Shown here one piece after another: positions 35,501-41,921 of a DNA stretch of 64,000 bases. Position 1 is the first letter of the stretch, and each line of letters starts with the position of its first letter. Both the position numbers and the translations under genes were made by a program. Where the stretch lies: assembly GCF_023091225.1 (NCBI RefSeq), contig NZ_JAHWXM010000001.1, forward strand, positions 1,488,001 to 1,552,000, written 5' to 3'. The stretch is from Microbacterium galbinum (GTDB lineage Bacteria > Actinomycetota > Actinomycetes > Actinomycetales > Microbacteriaceae). The notes under the pieces were generated by a model. The model had not been told where the DNA came from, searched no databases, and worked only from the letters and a program-made list of their open reading frames with translations.

Positions 35501-35977
35501 GGCCGAGCGGCGCGCCTGCGCCTCGGACGGCGCCTCGGTGAGACTGAGCGAGACGGGAGCCTCGAGGTCGTGGCCCGAGAACGTCGCCTGCACGCCGAGC
35601 GCGTCGGAGGCGATGTCGGTCGGCTCGCCGGGGGCGAGATCGGATGCCGCGGCCGAGGTCTCGATCGGCTTCGAGGTGCCGGTGGAGGTGTGGGTGGTGG
35701 CGCTGGTGGTCGTGGAGATGCCGCCCTGGACGGGCGGGGCCGCCGGGGCGGGGGTCTCGGTGGCGGTGCCGGTGGTGTCGTCGGTGGTGTCGTCGGTGTC
35801 GTCGGTGTCGTCGAGCTCACCGTCGGCGTTCAGGCCGGCGGCCGCGTAGACCTTCTGCAGCACCTCGGAGCGGGCCTGCTCCATGACCTCTTGGGGCGTG
35901 AACGGTGCGGGCGCCACGGCGCCGACACCGAGAACCAGCGCCGCGATCGCACTGACCGCGACGGACCTCGACCACAT
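29498..35977 (-). CDS. Secreted RHS-repeat polymorphic toxin with C-terminal metallopeptidase-like domain
   Basis: A 2159-residue protein. A signal peptide (residues 1-25) precedes a Thr/Asp-rich linker (50-115) and a non-repeat domain to about 480. Some 40 YD/RHS repeats follow (GxxxxYxYDxxGRLxxxTD), which in this family form a shell around the toxin tip. The core ends with the RHS-associated motif (NRFAYVENSPVAFSDHLGFLP) near 1880. The last 270 residues are the variable tip. It contains HESNHTVQ (2097-2104) and NPIEW (Glu2143), an HExxHxxQ...E arrangement of a zinc metallopeptidase. The start codon overlaps the upstream gene by one base (TGATG). A dispersed repeat lies in frame at about residue 1605. 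Confidence 0.88.
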   Translation of the reverse strand: MWSRSVAVSAIAALVLGVGAVAPAPFTPQEVMEQARSEVLQKVYAAAGLNADGELDDTDDTDDTTDDTTGTATETPAPAAPPVQGGISTTTSATTHTSTGTSKPIETSAAASDLAPGEPTDIASDALGVQATFSGHDLEAPVSLSLTEAPSEAQARRSAVVDTSGVVVSDPVEIVALNDAGEKVTSFPAELIDLPSDDPEHGPVVKDVIPGITLEFDVDMARVEEAEVETSTLRIYTRSTPDEPWTELPSYFDAETQTVKGESDHLSQFVVIGTPFPVPPGPVVVLDPDNDEGVVQTPAPATEFPYNWNLVEGLANYLALQCKAQVVLTRPAGIPFVSRDTRAGVAASANPVATVSFGFATWNGYAWGNEAEGGTMAYSRGSGADNQLRDSFVTHMPTYTGRPSNIEPSNANFPFAQFGGVPGAYAHVETLFLDHNYDRPVIDQGFGSIVDGTFRSLGGYLESIGFDCTDPVLGGWPSPPSQAELARWRHLGYQNYQTYGADPVSFSTGNLVESFPLFDLAGPGAQSIAANLVYNAQDGRLSRVGAGWTFGLGARAQRFDDDSVMVVRGDGASFVFASDGAGGYTGEEGLGLTLTEGGAGQLNLTSDEGETWVFDAADIWGIGELTRHVDRQGNATTLTYGASDPDVHQFTPLTSITDAAGQTVQVASDGVGRITGFTLPDGRTWSLAYNDAGDLMSITSADGTVQSFTYDAEHRMLTATDGNGVTYLVNEYDAAGRVVRQLDAESNVRTFAYADGKTTYTDNEGGVAVFEYDDKARITGIVDTAGEKATWEFDDVGNVSSHTDEAGRTWEYTYDDDGNLLEEVDPSGTVTSYTYTDGGDVETATDLDGDRTETNVYNAQGLITEVQQADGTSVRFEYNAAGDLTRSILPSGAATTYAYDARGNLVSSTDAIGRVTTYAYDASNRLTAVTDAAGGVSSFAWDAGDRLASTTDAEGGVTTYAYDGNGQLTAATDPMGAVTGYTWDALARLVTATDPEGGASTFAYDGEDNLTASSDAEGGTTAFVLDEAYRTVGVIDPNGGEWERRYDETGVQTASVDPLGAETTSTIDDLGRPVTTTDATGAASSVEYDAAGRVVSQTDAAGGVTTYEYDPMDRVTLVTDPAGFETEYLYDIDGNLIGVVDRNGNPTLYEVDAAGQVLRETDATGAVTEFSYDAVGRITSILDADGRTTAIEYDRNGQQTAIVAPGGARTTYAYDAAGRLVSQTDALGGVTTYAYDKASRLVTATDAAGGVSAYAYDKAGRQTQAVDPVGEATAFSYDEAGQLVGVIEGYEPGADAAADVNVKTAYAYTATGLLEKITNPLGAETTFAYDAAGRQTTETGPTGIETKTAYDDAGRVERVSNPAGLVAAYTYDVRSDVETLVRADGEVSFEYSGEQQPIVMDDPTGTTGWVYDEVGRLLEQTDTRGDTLTSTYTPAGLRESLTYPDGTETAYTFDAAGDVATQSTPEGVVEYAWDAESRLTGITRPNQVTSSFEYDPLGQVTRVLHETPEPEPVPAEPEPEPLLTDAVECRAVGTYLAERQAPTAGGQKPCVKTWDYLERRTLPEVESPVPAGASLEYTYEYDAAGSVTDSVRTITGPEIAEPSVPEPVEGPDTTQTVDTLSHTFTYDNLGRLTQSEASDGETNAYGYDEAGNRTSWDVTGAEAGDSHLTAQFNAAGQLTSTKTTGVNAGSASYSFDGAGNRSSQTVDGVPTSFGHDAAGRLLSTQTEGRSTSYRYDGLDRRTSVTDETRFGSDTTGTTWDGLSPVATDSGLHGSTELLRDPTGEVVFQSGAYDDAWVLGDARNATATADAGGRITDLMDYADFGAAGFESTGWASLVGNDGQPGDATLGLDHYYARDYDTATGSWVQPDEWRGLLVRPQSLNRFAYVENSPVAFSDHLGFLPIGGGLKGGVATANMKNAMKKGGIAAALGKKKGSRLPKHSMGDLDGKAPRNFAKDPRDRSSDFTTQLHLRNMVGCGFGDTACRGSQFGGSSSCFFMPNPAACLINQWAGGALRGVVDAVSNAWNLAAGVARFARNIPLTAFGIATAAIGGASCDWFENGLVLCAGSKLGGTITLGNVIVTDYTRDGFIAHPELVRHESNHTVQSATMGNDAYVAVWAAGLILSGVFGQWPNERGGGCLNPIEWAAGPGGGYEEICFKW
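31150..31169. repeat. Dispersed 20-base repeat inside the RHS gene
   Basis: CTTCGACAGGCTCAGGGACC matches the unit at 18591-18610 exactly. Here it is coding on the minus strand and gives VPEPVEG within the frame, in a proline-rich linker between RHS repeats. Confidence 0.8.
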
Positions 35978-36897
35978 CAGCGACCAGCCTCGGTGGAGTC
36001 GTCGGTGTCGGGCGTCGTGTCGGTCGTGGTGTCGGGGGTCGTGTCGGGCGTCGGGTCGGTGCCTTCGGCACCCGGGGAGGTGTCGGCTTCTGCGGCGGGT
36101 TCGTCGAAGACGTCGAGGTCGGAGTCCGCGTCGGCATCCGAGTCGGTCTTGGTCGGCGCAGCGGCATCCGTATCGGTATCCGTGTCGGTGTCGGCATCCG
36201 CGTCATCACCCGAGTCGATGTCCGCCGTGGCGGCGGCGTTGCGGCGGCGCTGCCAGATCCAGAGTCCGAGGCCGCCGCCGATCAGCACGACGGCGAGGAT
36301 GATGATCCACAGGGCGATCGTGCCACCGGTGATGGCGAGGTCGTCGACGCGCACGACGCAGGCGGCGAGCTCCGCAGCATCCGAGACGCCGTTGCCGTCG
36401 TAGTCCTCCGAGCCGTCCGCGCAGGTGCGCGTGCCGCAGATCACGAACTCGACCCAGTCGCCGATGCGGTCGCCGTCGGCGTCTTCGAGCGAGTTCGAGC
36501 AGGTGTCGGTGCCGCAGACGAGGCGCTCGGCGAAGTCGGGGATGCCGTCCTTGTCGCGGTCGGCCGTGGGCGAGGCGCACGTGGTGCTGCCGCACGAGAG
36601 CACTTCGGTCCAGTCCGGGATGCCGTCGGCGTCGCGGTCTTCGGTGCCGATCGCGCAGGTCGCGGTGCCGCAGACCTCGCGCTCGACGACGTCGGGGATG
36701 CTGTCGCCGTCGGAGTCCTTTTCATCCGCCGAGGCGAACACCACCGGAGCGGCCGCGACGCTCGCGATCACCGTGTCGGTGGAGGCGGGTTCGACCGCTT
36801 GTGCCATGACCGGTGTCGACATCAGCGACACCAGTGCGACTGCTCCGACGATTGCGCGCGCGACAACACGTCGCACCATGTACTTGGGCAAAGTCAT
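35977..36897 (-). CDS. Secreted membrane-anchored protein with calcium-binding-type acidic repeats
   Basis: A 306-residue protein. The signal peptide (residues 1-33, ending PVMAQA) is followed by four repeats of DxDGDxIPDWxE...CGxxTC (60-180), the thrombospondin type-3-like calcium-binding pattern with an extra cysteine pair. A membrane helix lies at about 190-212. The C-terminus is about 90 residues of Asp/Ala/Thr repeats, and it faces the cytoplasm if the topology is standard. GGGGGG lies before ATG 36897. Its stop overlaps the RHS start (TGATG), so the two are made together. A role in anchoring or releasing the RHS protein is likely but inferred. Confidence 0.72.
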   Translation of the reverse strand: MTLPKYMVRRVVARAIVGAVALVSLMSTPVMAQAVEPASTDTVIASVAAAPVVFASADEKDSDGDSIPDVVEREVCGTATCAIGTEDRDADGIPDWTEVLSCGSTTCASPTADRDKDGIPDFAERLVCGTDTCSNSLEDADGDRIGDWVEFVICGTRTCADGSEDYDGNGVSDAAELAACVVRVDDLAITGGTIALWIIILAVVLIGGGLGLWIWQRRRNAAATADIDSGDDADADTDTDTDTDAAAPTKTDSDADADSDLDVFDEPAAEADTSPGAEGTDPTPDTTPDTTTDTTPDTDDSTEAGR

Positions 36898-36961
36898 CCC
36901 CCCGGATGCTCACAGGCGCCTCATATGCGCCGCTCTGGGGATTCACAGTGGCCTATGTCTT

Positions 36962-36987
36962 CGCGCAATTGCAAGCCGAATTGCGCG
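36962..36987. promoter_or_regulatory. Inverted repeat upstream of the RHS operon
   Basis: CGCGCAATT (36962-36970) and AATTGCGCG (36979-36987) form a perfect nine-base inverted repeat around eight bases. It lies about 65 bases upstream of the first gene of the RHS operon, where an operator could act. No regulator gene is adjacent. Confidence 0.45.
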
Positions 36988-37153
36988 ACACGCCGGGCGC
37001 AGAAAAAAGATTCCGTTCTCGCGTCATAAAACGCGGAGTTCCTCGTCTAGGCGGTAGCACGAGCACTTTCCCCGCCCGCCGCTTTTGGCATTTTGGTATA
37101 TCGGGTGCGGGCGTTTATCCGTCGCGAATTTCGAATTCGTGCGGGGCGGGATC

Positions 37154-37225
37154 CTTCGACAGGCTCAGCGACCCAGTGCAGAGACGGGGCGACCCGGTGA
37201 GGGTGGGTCCCTGAGCTTGTCGAAG
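37154..37225. repeat. Inverted pair of the CTTCGACAGGCTCAG repeat
   Basis: CTTCGACAGGCTCAGCGACC (37154-37173) and GGTCCCTGAGCTTGTCGAAG (37206-37225) are inverted copies with a few differences. They can fold into a hairpin with a 32-base loop. Confidence 0.75.
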
Positions 37226-37252
37226 AGTCCCCCACAAGACACTCCTCCCCCG

Positions 37253-37335
37253 GCACAACTTCGGAGATCCGATTCGACACGCCGAACGAACGGATGCCGC
37301 GACCGGCGCGTCACGCCAGAACTCCGAAGTTGTGC
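37253..37335. repeat. 83-bp palindromic repeat (CACAACTTCGGAG type)
   Basis: GCACAACTTCGGAG (37253-37266) is perfectly inverted at 37322-37335. The size matches the AACTCAGGA elements at 11728 and 40305, but the arms differ. It lies between the RHS operon and tRNA-Arg. Confidence 0.65.
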
Positions 37336-37361
37336 GGGGGCGAGACACTCCCCGGGGACGA

Positions 37362-37393
37362 GAAAACCCCCGCCGCTCTCGCGACGGGGGTTT
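37362..37393 (-). terminator. Terminator of tRNA-Arg
   Basis: AAACCCCCG (37364-37372) pairs with CGGGGGTTT (37385-37393). Read on the minus strand it ends in GGGGGTTTTC, directly after the tRNA. Confidence 0.8.
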
Positions 37394-37402
37394 CAGGTGC
37401 TG

Positions 37403-37475
37403 TGCGCCCGAAGGGACTCGAACCCCTAACCTTCTGATCCGTAGTCAGATGCTCTATCCATTGAGCTACGGGCGC
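37403..37475 (-). tRNA. tRNA-Arg (anticodon ACG)
   Basis: Read on the minus strand, a 73-base cloverleaf begins GCGCCCGTAGCTCAATGG and ends TTCGAGTCCCTTCGGGCGCA. The seven acceptor pairs are GCGCCCG/CGGGCGC. The anticodon stem TCTGA/TCAGA encloses CTACGGA, giving anticodon ACG, and the T-arm is GTTCGAGTC. CCA is not encoded in full. It is read by inosine modification for CGN arginine codons. Confidence 0.95.
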
Positions 37476-37540
37476 CCAGCCCGCTCAGCGGGCCGTGGAA
37501 TAGCCTACATGAGACTCGACGCGAAAGCGAAACGAGCCCC

Positions 37541-38134
37541 TCAGGCGGTCTCGGCGGACTCCTTCTCGGCGTCCTTCTCCTTCTTCTTGCGCTTCGCCTT
37601 GGCGCGCTGCAGCGACGACAGCGCCTGCAGATCGACGAGCCGCAGCGCCTGCATCCGCGCCTCGCGCATGCGGGAGTAGTCAGGATCCTGATCGGGACGC
37701 ATGCCCTCGACACGGAGTCGACGGTCGAGGTTGTGCCGCACGTCGGACCACGCACCCTCGCGCGCCTCTTCGACCATCGCGCCGAGCTGCTCGGGGTCGT
37801 CCATCATCTCGCGCAGCTTCGCCGCGACGCCGCTCGACTGCTTCGCCCGTCGCCGCAGGTTGCGCACATCGCGGTCGCGGTAGTCGTGCGTGCCGCGCGG
37901 ATCGGAGTGCCGACCACGGGCCCGCTTGCGCAGGGCGGTGACGTTCGCGGCCGCAGCCTCGGACTCCTCGGCCATCGCTCGCAACGCCTCACGGGCGTCG
38001 GCGATGTACTTCTCGGTGTCGAAGATCCCGTCCTCGGCGATCGTCCCGACGAGGATGTGGTTCTTGATCGCGAGGCGCGCCGCAGCGGTCGCGATCGCGA
38101 CGCCTTCGGCGATGGCATCCGCTGTTCGTCCCAC
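37541..38134 (-). CDS. Conserved actinobacterial protein of unknown function
   Basis: A 197-residue helical protein (TADAIAEGVAIATAAARLAI, TALRKRARGRHSDPRGTHDY, DYRDRDVRNLRRRAKQSSG) with a Lys/Glu-rich C-terminal tail (RAKAKRKKKEKDAEKES). I choose GTG 38134 because AGGGAGGAGG lies five bases upstream. The longer frame from 38245 would run into the divergent SDR gene. The function is unknown. The charged helical tail suggests a nucleic-acid or protein-binding role, though this is a guess. Confidence 0.75.
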   Translation of the reverse strand: MGRTADAIAEGVAIATAAARLAIKNHILVGTIAEDGIFDTEKYIADAREALRAMAEESEAAAANVTALRKRARGRHSDPRGTHDYRDRDVRNLRRRAKQSSGVAAKLREMMDDPEQLGAMVEEAREGAWSDVRHNLDRRLRVEGMRPDQDPDYSRMREARMQALRLVDLQALSSLQRAKAKRKKKEKDAEKESAETA

Positions 38135-38229
38135 CGGAACCTCCTCCCTTCGAGCGTACCCGTATCGCCCGCGCGCAGCCTCGGCCAGAATGGGCAAGAG
38201 CCCGCTCGGCTCGCCCTCGAGGAGTATGC

Positions 38230-39087
38230 ATGCGGCCACTGACATTGCCCGGAAGCACGACCGTCATCACCGGCGCGGCCAGCGGCATGGGGGCCGAGGT
38301 CGCCCGCCAGCTCGCCGCCGCCGGCGCGCACCTCGCCCTCATCGACCACAACGCCGAGGCGCTGCAGGCCCTCTCGACCGAACTCGCCGGTCCGCGCAAC
38401 CCGAGCGCGCCGCCCCTCACCATCCACGTGGTCGACCTGCGCGACGACGACGCGGTGTTCGCGACGGCATCCGACATCACCGCCGCCCATCCTCGGATCA
38501 CCGCGCTCATCACCTGCGCCGGGTCGTCGATGCTCGGCGACATCGACCAGCTCACGATGGAGGAGATGCGCTGGCTCACCGACGTGAACCTCTGGGGCAC
38601 CGTGTCGATCACGAAGGCGCTCCTGCCCGCGCTGCGCCGCGCCCCCGCCGCCCACATCACGCACCTCGCGAGCGTCTACGCCCTCGCCGCACCGGCCGGT
38701 CGCATCCCGTACGCGCTGAGCAAGTACGCCGTACGCGGGTTCTCCGAGGCGCTGCGGCACGAGCTCGAGGGCAGCACGGTGTCGGTCGGCGCGGTGTATC
38801 CGGCGGGCGTGCGCACCGGCATCATCCTGCACGGCAGGTACGCCGCCGCGATCCCGCCGGCCATCGCCGATCGGGCCGCCGCCGCACAGGCCGCGATGTA
38901 CCACACCGAACCCGCGGATGCCGCGGCGCGCATCGTGCGCGCGACCGTCCATCGCCGGGCGCGCACCATGATCGGCCGCGAGGCCCGGCTCATCGACGTG
39001 CTCACGCGCCTCTCCCCCACCGGCTACTGGCGCGTCATGCGCGGGCCGCTGCGCGAGGCCATCGACACGACGACGCCGATCGACTGA
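38230..39087 (+). CDS. Short-chain dehydrogenase/reductase
   Basis: A 285-residue classical SDR. The cofactor motif is TVITGAASGMGAEVARQLA (residues 10-28), ITCAGSSMLGD is the NAG-type motif, and the catalytic pair is YALSKYAVRG. A 50-residue C-terminal extension follows with HRRARTMIGREARL. ATG 38230 is used. It diverges from the conserved gene at 38134 with 95 bases between the starts. Substrate unknown. Confidence 0.85.
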   Translation: MRPLTLPGSTTVITGAASGMGAEVARQLAAAGAHLALIDHNAEALQALSTELAGPRNPSAPPLTIHVVDLRDDDAVFATASDITAAHPRITALITCAGSSMLGDIDQLTMEEMRWLTDVNLWGTVSITKALLPALRRAPAAHITHLASVYALAAPAGRIPYALSKYAVRGFSEALRHELEGSTVSVGAVYPAGVRTGIILHGRYAAAIPPAIADRAAAAQAAMYHTEPADAAARIVRATVHRRARTMIGREARLIDVLTRLSPTGYWRVMRGPLREAIDTTTPID

Positions 39088-39102
39088 GCCAGCGACCGGC
39101 CG

Positions 39103-39972
39103 TCAGCCCACCGCGCCGACCCAGATACCCGACGCCCACGCCTGCTGATCGCCGTTGCACCCGACATCGCCCGGGTACCCGCGCACGACCGCCATGCAGT
39201 TCGCCAGGAACTCGGGGTCTCCCCCGAACATCGACTGGTACGAGCCCGAGGCGTTGAGCGCGCCCCACACCTGGAACTGGTAGATGTGCGCGAGCTCGTG
39301 CGCCATGGCCCACTGCAGGCGCCCGGTGCTCCAGTTCGCGATGTCGGCGCGGTACTTGATGTAGCCGCCGCTGTTCGCGCAGGCCGGGGCCGTGCCGCCC
39401 GCGCACGACGACGACTCGTACAGGCCCACGCCCGCCCCGCCCACCTGGTCGAGGGCGGCGCGCACGCGCGCGTACCCGTCGGGTCCGCTCGTGCCCCAAG
39501 CCGGCCCGGCCGGACCCGCGGTGACGATCTGCGCCGCCTGCCAGTCGGAGACCTCCTCGCCCACCTTCTCGGTGAGCGCGTGAACAGTGGCGGTGGCCGC
39601 GACGACCACCGCGGGATCCGACCGCTCGGCGAGCACCGTCTGCTGCGCATTGAGAGCGGATGCCCGGTGCGCCGCCGTGTCGACCTTGCCGTCCGCGCCC
39701 TCCAATGCCGTGGAGAGAGCGGCGATCTCATCGACGAAGGCCCGGCGCACCTCGAGCACCGCGTCGCGGTCGGCGGCATCCTCTTCGGCGCGTTCGACGG
39801 CCCCTTCGAGATAGGCGGTGCGCGCGGCAGAGGTGTTCGCCTGCTCGGTCACGGCGATCAGTTCGGCGACCGTCTCGGCGCGCTCCGCCTCGAGAGCGGT
39901 GGCCCGATCGACCACGGCGCCGCCCACCAGGATCGCCGCAGCGATCGTCACCGCCATCGCGCGCCGGATCAC
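39103..39972 (-). CDS. Secreted or anchored protein with HELAHIYQ metallopeptidase motif
   Basis: A 289-residue protein. An N-terminal helix (residues 7-27) serves as signal peptide or anchor, and a coiled coil occupies about 28-130. The C-terminal domain has HELAH (225-229) followed by Q232, and then DPEFLANCMAVV, where the Glu of PEFLA could be a third zinc ligand. The pattern is that of a small zinc metallopeptidase-like domain with disulfide-forming cysteines (SSSCAGGTAPAC, VGCNGD). It may be active or a binding module. Its start overlaps the stop of the 81-residue gene upstream (ATGA). Confidence 0.7.
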   Translation of the reverse strand: MIRRAMAVTIAAAILVGGAVVDRATALEAERAETVAELIAVTEQANTSAARTAYLEGAVERAEEDAADRDAVLEVRRAFVDEIAALSTALEGADGKVDTAAHRASALNAQQTVLAERSDPAVVVAATATVHALTEKVGEEVSDWQAAQIVTAGPAGPAWGTSGPDGYARVRAALDQVGGAGVGLYESSSCAGGTAPACANSGGYIKYRADIANWSTGRLQWAMAHELAHIYQFQVWGALNASGSYQSMFGGDPEFLANCMAVVRGYPGDVGCNGDQQAWASGIWVGAVG

Positions 39973-40214
39973 TGCATGAATCCCGTGGTGTCGGTGAGCT
40001 CGGCATCCTGCTCGGCGATCTGCGAGCGCAGGGCCGTGAGCCGTGCGGCGAGGCCGAGGTTGTCGTCACCGATGTCGTCGAGACGCTCGGTGGTCTGCTC
40101 GACGCGCTCGTGGAGCTGGGCGACCTCGGCCGCACGCTGTTGGTCGGCGAGCACGACGATCGTCGCTCCCCCGATCAACAACAGACCCCCGACGACGACG
40201 GCTACGCCTCGCAT
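39969..40214 (-). CDS. Small membrane-anchored coiled-coil protein
   Basis: An 81-residue protein from ATG 40214. A membrane helix at residues 4-23 is followed by a coiled coil (LHERVEQTTERLDDIGDDNL, then LTALRSQIAEQDAELTD). Because its end overlaps the start of the HELAH protein, which also has a membrane helix plus coiled coil, the two probably pair through their coils. Function unknown. Confidence 0.65.
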   Translation of the reverse strand: MRGVAVVVGGLLLIGGATIVVLADQQRAAEVAQLHERVEQTTERLDDIGDDNLGLAARLTALRSQIAEQDAELTDTTGFMQ

Positions 40215-40304
40215 ACCGCTCCCCAGAGAACGCGAACACACCCAACAGGGCCAATATAGCGGTGTGCCGGGGCGGTGTGAGGGCGAAGTGCGGCGGACCG
40301 GCGT

Positions 40305-40388
40305 GCACTAACTCAGGAAGAACGGGCCGGATCCGGGCCCGGAGAGCGAAGATAACGATTTCAGGGGCCGGTTGTCCTGAGTTAGTGC
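40305..40388. repeat. 84-bp palindromic repeat, copy 2 (AACTCAGGA family)
   Basis: GCACTAACTCAGGA (40305-40318) is perfectly inverted at 40375-40388. The inner part carries AGAACGGGCCGG near the left arm, as in copy 1 at 11728-11813. It lies in the spacer between the coiled-coil gene and the GntR gene. Confidence 0.7.
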
Positions 40389-40439
40389 CACGCACGCAGA
40401 CCGCACACCAGACCGGCACCGAACGGACCAGCCCGCCCC

Positions 40440-41093
40440 TCAGACCTCGACGCCGCGCGCCAACCGCCGCTCGGCCGCGAGCCGCCCGCTCGCGAGGTGC
40501 TGCGGGATCAGCGTGCGCAGGGCGTCGGAATCACGGGCCTCGATCGCCTCGAGAATGATGCGGTGCTCCTCGGCCATCGCCAGGAGGTCGTCGTGCTGAC
40601 CGAACAACCACTGCAGCCGCGTGAGGAAAACGCTGATCAGCTCGTTGAGCATGTCGTTTCCGGCGAGGCGCGCGGCGATCTCGTGGAACTCGCCCGCCGC
40701 GATCCGCGCACCTTCGGCATCGCCCGCGAGGGCCGCCGCCATCTCACGCTCGTAGGCGAGGCGGATGCGCTCGATGCCGTCCTCGTCGTGGCGCTCGGCG
40801 GCGAACACGAAGATCAAGGTCTCGATCGCCTCGCGCACCTCGGCGAAGTCCTGGATGTCCTGGCGCGTGAACTCGCGCACCACGGCCCACGTGCGCGGTC
40901 GTGCGACGACGACGCCCTCCGACACGAGAACGCGGATGGCTTCGCGCACCGGCAGCCGCGAGACGTGCAGCTCGGCGGCGATGTCACGCTCGACGAGTCG
41001 CGAACCCGGGGCGCGCCGACCCAGCACGATGTCATCGCGCAGTATGCGCGTCACTCGCACCGACTCCAGTTCGGTAGCCCCCGCCCCCGTCAT
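40440..41093 (-). CDS. GntR family regulator with FCD domain
   Basis: A 217-residue regulator from ATG 41093. The winged helix (VERDIAAELHVSRLPVREAI) is at about residues 30-50. The helical FCD effector domain (ARIAAGEFHEIAARLAGNDM, LMAMAEEHRIILEA-type end) follows. FCD proteins usually sense carboxylic acids with bound metal. A near palindrome TGGTATCCCA at 41133-41142 lies upstream of the start and resembles the TGGTATACCA-type operator of this subgroup, suggesting autoregulation. No target gene is adjacent. Confidence 0.85.
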   Translation of the reverse strand: MTGAGATELESVRVTRILRDDIVLGRRAPGSRLVERDIAAELHVSRLPVREAIRVLVSEGVVVARPRTWAVVREFTRQDIQDFAEVREAIETLIFVFAAERHDEDGIERIRLAYEREMAAALAGDAEGARIAAGEFHEIAARLAGNDMLNELISVFLTRLQWLFGQHDDLLAMAEEHRIILEAIEARDSDALRTLIPQHLASGRLAAERRLARGVEV

Positions 41094-41132
41094 TCCGGCA
41101 GTCTTGCACTCGCAGAGCGAAATCGCCAACTT

Positions 41133-41142
41133 TGGTATCCCA
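41133..41142. promoter_or_regulatory. Candidate GntR operator
   Basis: TGGTATCCCA is near-palindromic (TGG...CCA) and lies about 40 bases upstream of the GntR start. Spacing and pattern fit autorepression. Only one site is visible. Confidence 0.35.
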
Positions 41143-41170
41143 GGGCGAGAATATTCACCTGAATGAGACG

Positions 41171-41196
41171 AGGGACGGATGCCGCAGCATCCGTCC
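41171..41196 (-). terminator. Hairpin terminator after the NADP-binding oxidoreductase
   Basis: GGGACGGATGC (41171-41181) pairs with GCATCCGTCCC (41186-41196), an 11-bp perfect stem with a four-base loop. It lies 24 bases downstream of the oxidoreductase stop codon. Confidence 0.7.
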
Positions 41197-41219
41197 CCCG
41201 TCGTGAAATCGATCTCGAC

Positions 41220-41858
41220 TCAGGGCAGGCGATTCGCCTTCGCCAGGTTCGCCTCGAGCTCGGCCGCGTTCTGCCGCACGACGTACGCCGGGCGATCGCG
41301 TTCGACCCGCCACGACTCGCTGAGGGGTCCGATGTTCACGGTGTCGAATCCGATCTCGTCGTAGAACTTCGTGACGAACGCGACGGCCTCGTCGTCGCCC
41401 GCGGTCGCGAGCGCGCGGCGGTCCGGCGTACCGGCCGGGGTTCCGTCGGACGTGATGTCGGCGGCCATGATGTGGTTGAACGCCTTGGCGATGCGCGAGG
41501 TGGGCAGGTGCGCCTGCACGATCTCGGAGGTCGTGGTCTCGCCCTTGTCGAGTGCGTCGATGTGGCCGTCGCGCTCGAAGTAGTAGTTGTTCGTGTCGAG
41601 CACGATCTTGCCGGCGAGCGGTTCGACCGGCACGTCACCGATCGCCTTGAGCGGCACCGTCACCACGACGACATCGCCCTCCGCGCCCGCGTCGACCGCG
41701 GTCGCCGCCTTCGCCTTCGGGCCCAGCTCGTCGATGAGATCCGTGAGGGTCTCGGGTCCGCGCGAGTTCGCGATCACGACGTCGTAGCCGGTGGCGACGG
41801 CCGCGCGAGCGACCTGAGCGCCGATGTGTCCTGCACCGATGATTCCGATAGTGGTCAT
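41220..41858 (-). CDS. NADP-binding reductase of the F420-dependent type
   Basis: A 212-residue single-domain protein. The Rossmann motif is IGIIGAGHIGAQVARAAV (residues 4-21). VVVVTVPLKAI, DTNNYYFERDG and KAFNHIMAADI are typical of NADPH-dependent F420 reductases and their relatives. Whether the partner is F420 or another acceptor cannot be seen. ATG 41858 leaves the Rossmann strand at the N-terminus. It appears to be a single gene. Confidence 0.82.
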   Translation of the reverse strand: MTTIGIIGAGHIGAQVARAAVATGYDVVIANSRGPETLTDLIDELGPKAKAATAVDAGAEGDVVVVTVPLKAIGDVPVEPLAGKIVLDTNNYYFERDGHIDALDKGETTTSEIVQAHLPTSRIAKAFNHIMAADITSDGTPAGTPDRRALATAGDDEAVAFVTKFYDEIGFDTVNIGPLSESWRVERDRPAYVVRQNAAELEANLAKANRLP

Positions 41859-41921
41859 GCAGGGGCCAACGCCCACCGCCCGCCGGTATTCCGAGAAGTC
41901 CCCGGATGACGTCGGCGCGCC

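Larger units (their letters stand above)
36898..37402. other. Intergenic region upstream of the RHS operon
   Basis: No gene is visible in 505 bases. It contains the likely RHS operon promoter with an inverted repeat (36962-36987), a dispersed inverted repeat pair (37154-37225), a palindromic element (37253-37335) and the tRNA-Arg terminator (37362-37393). Confidence 0.65.
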
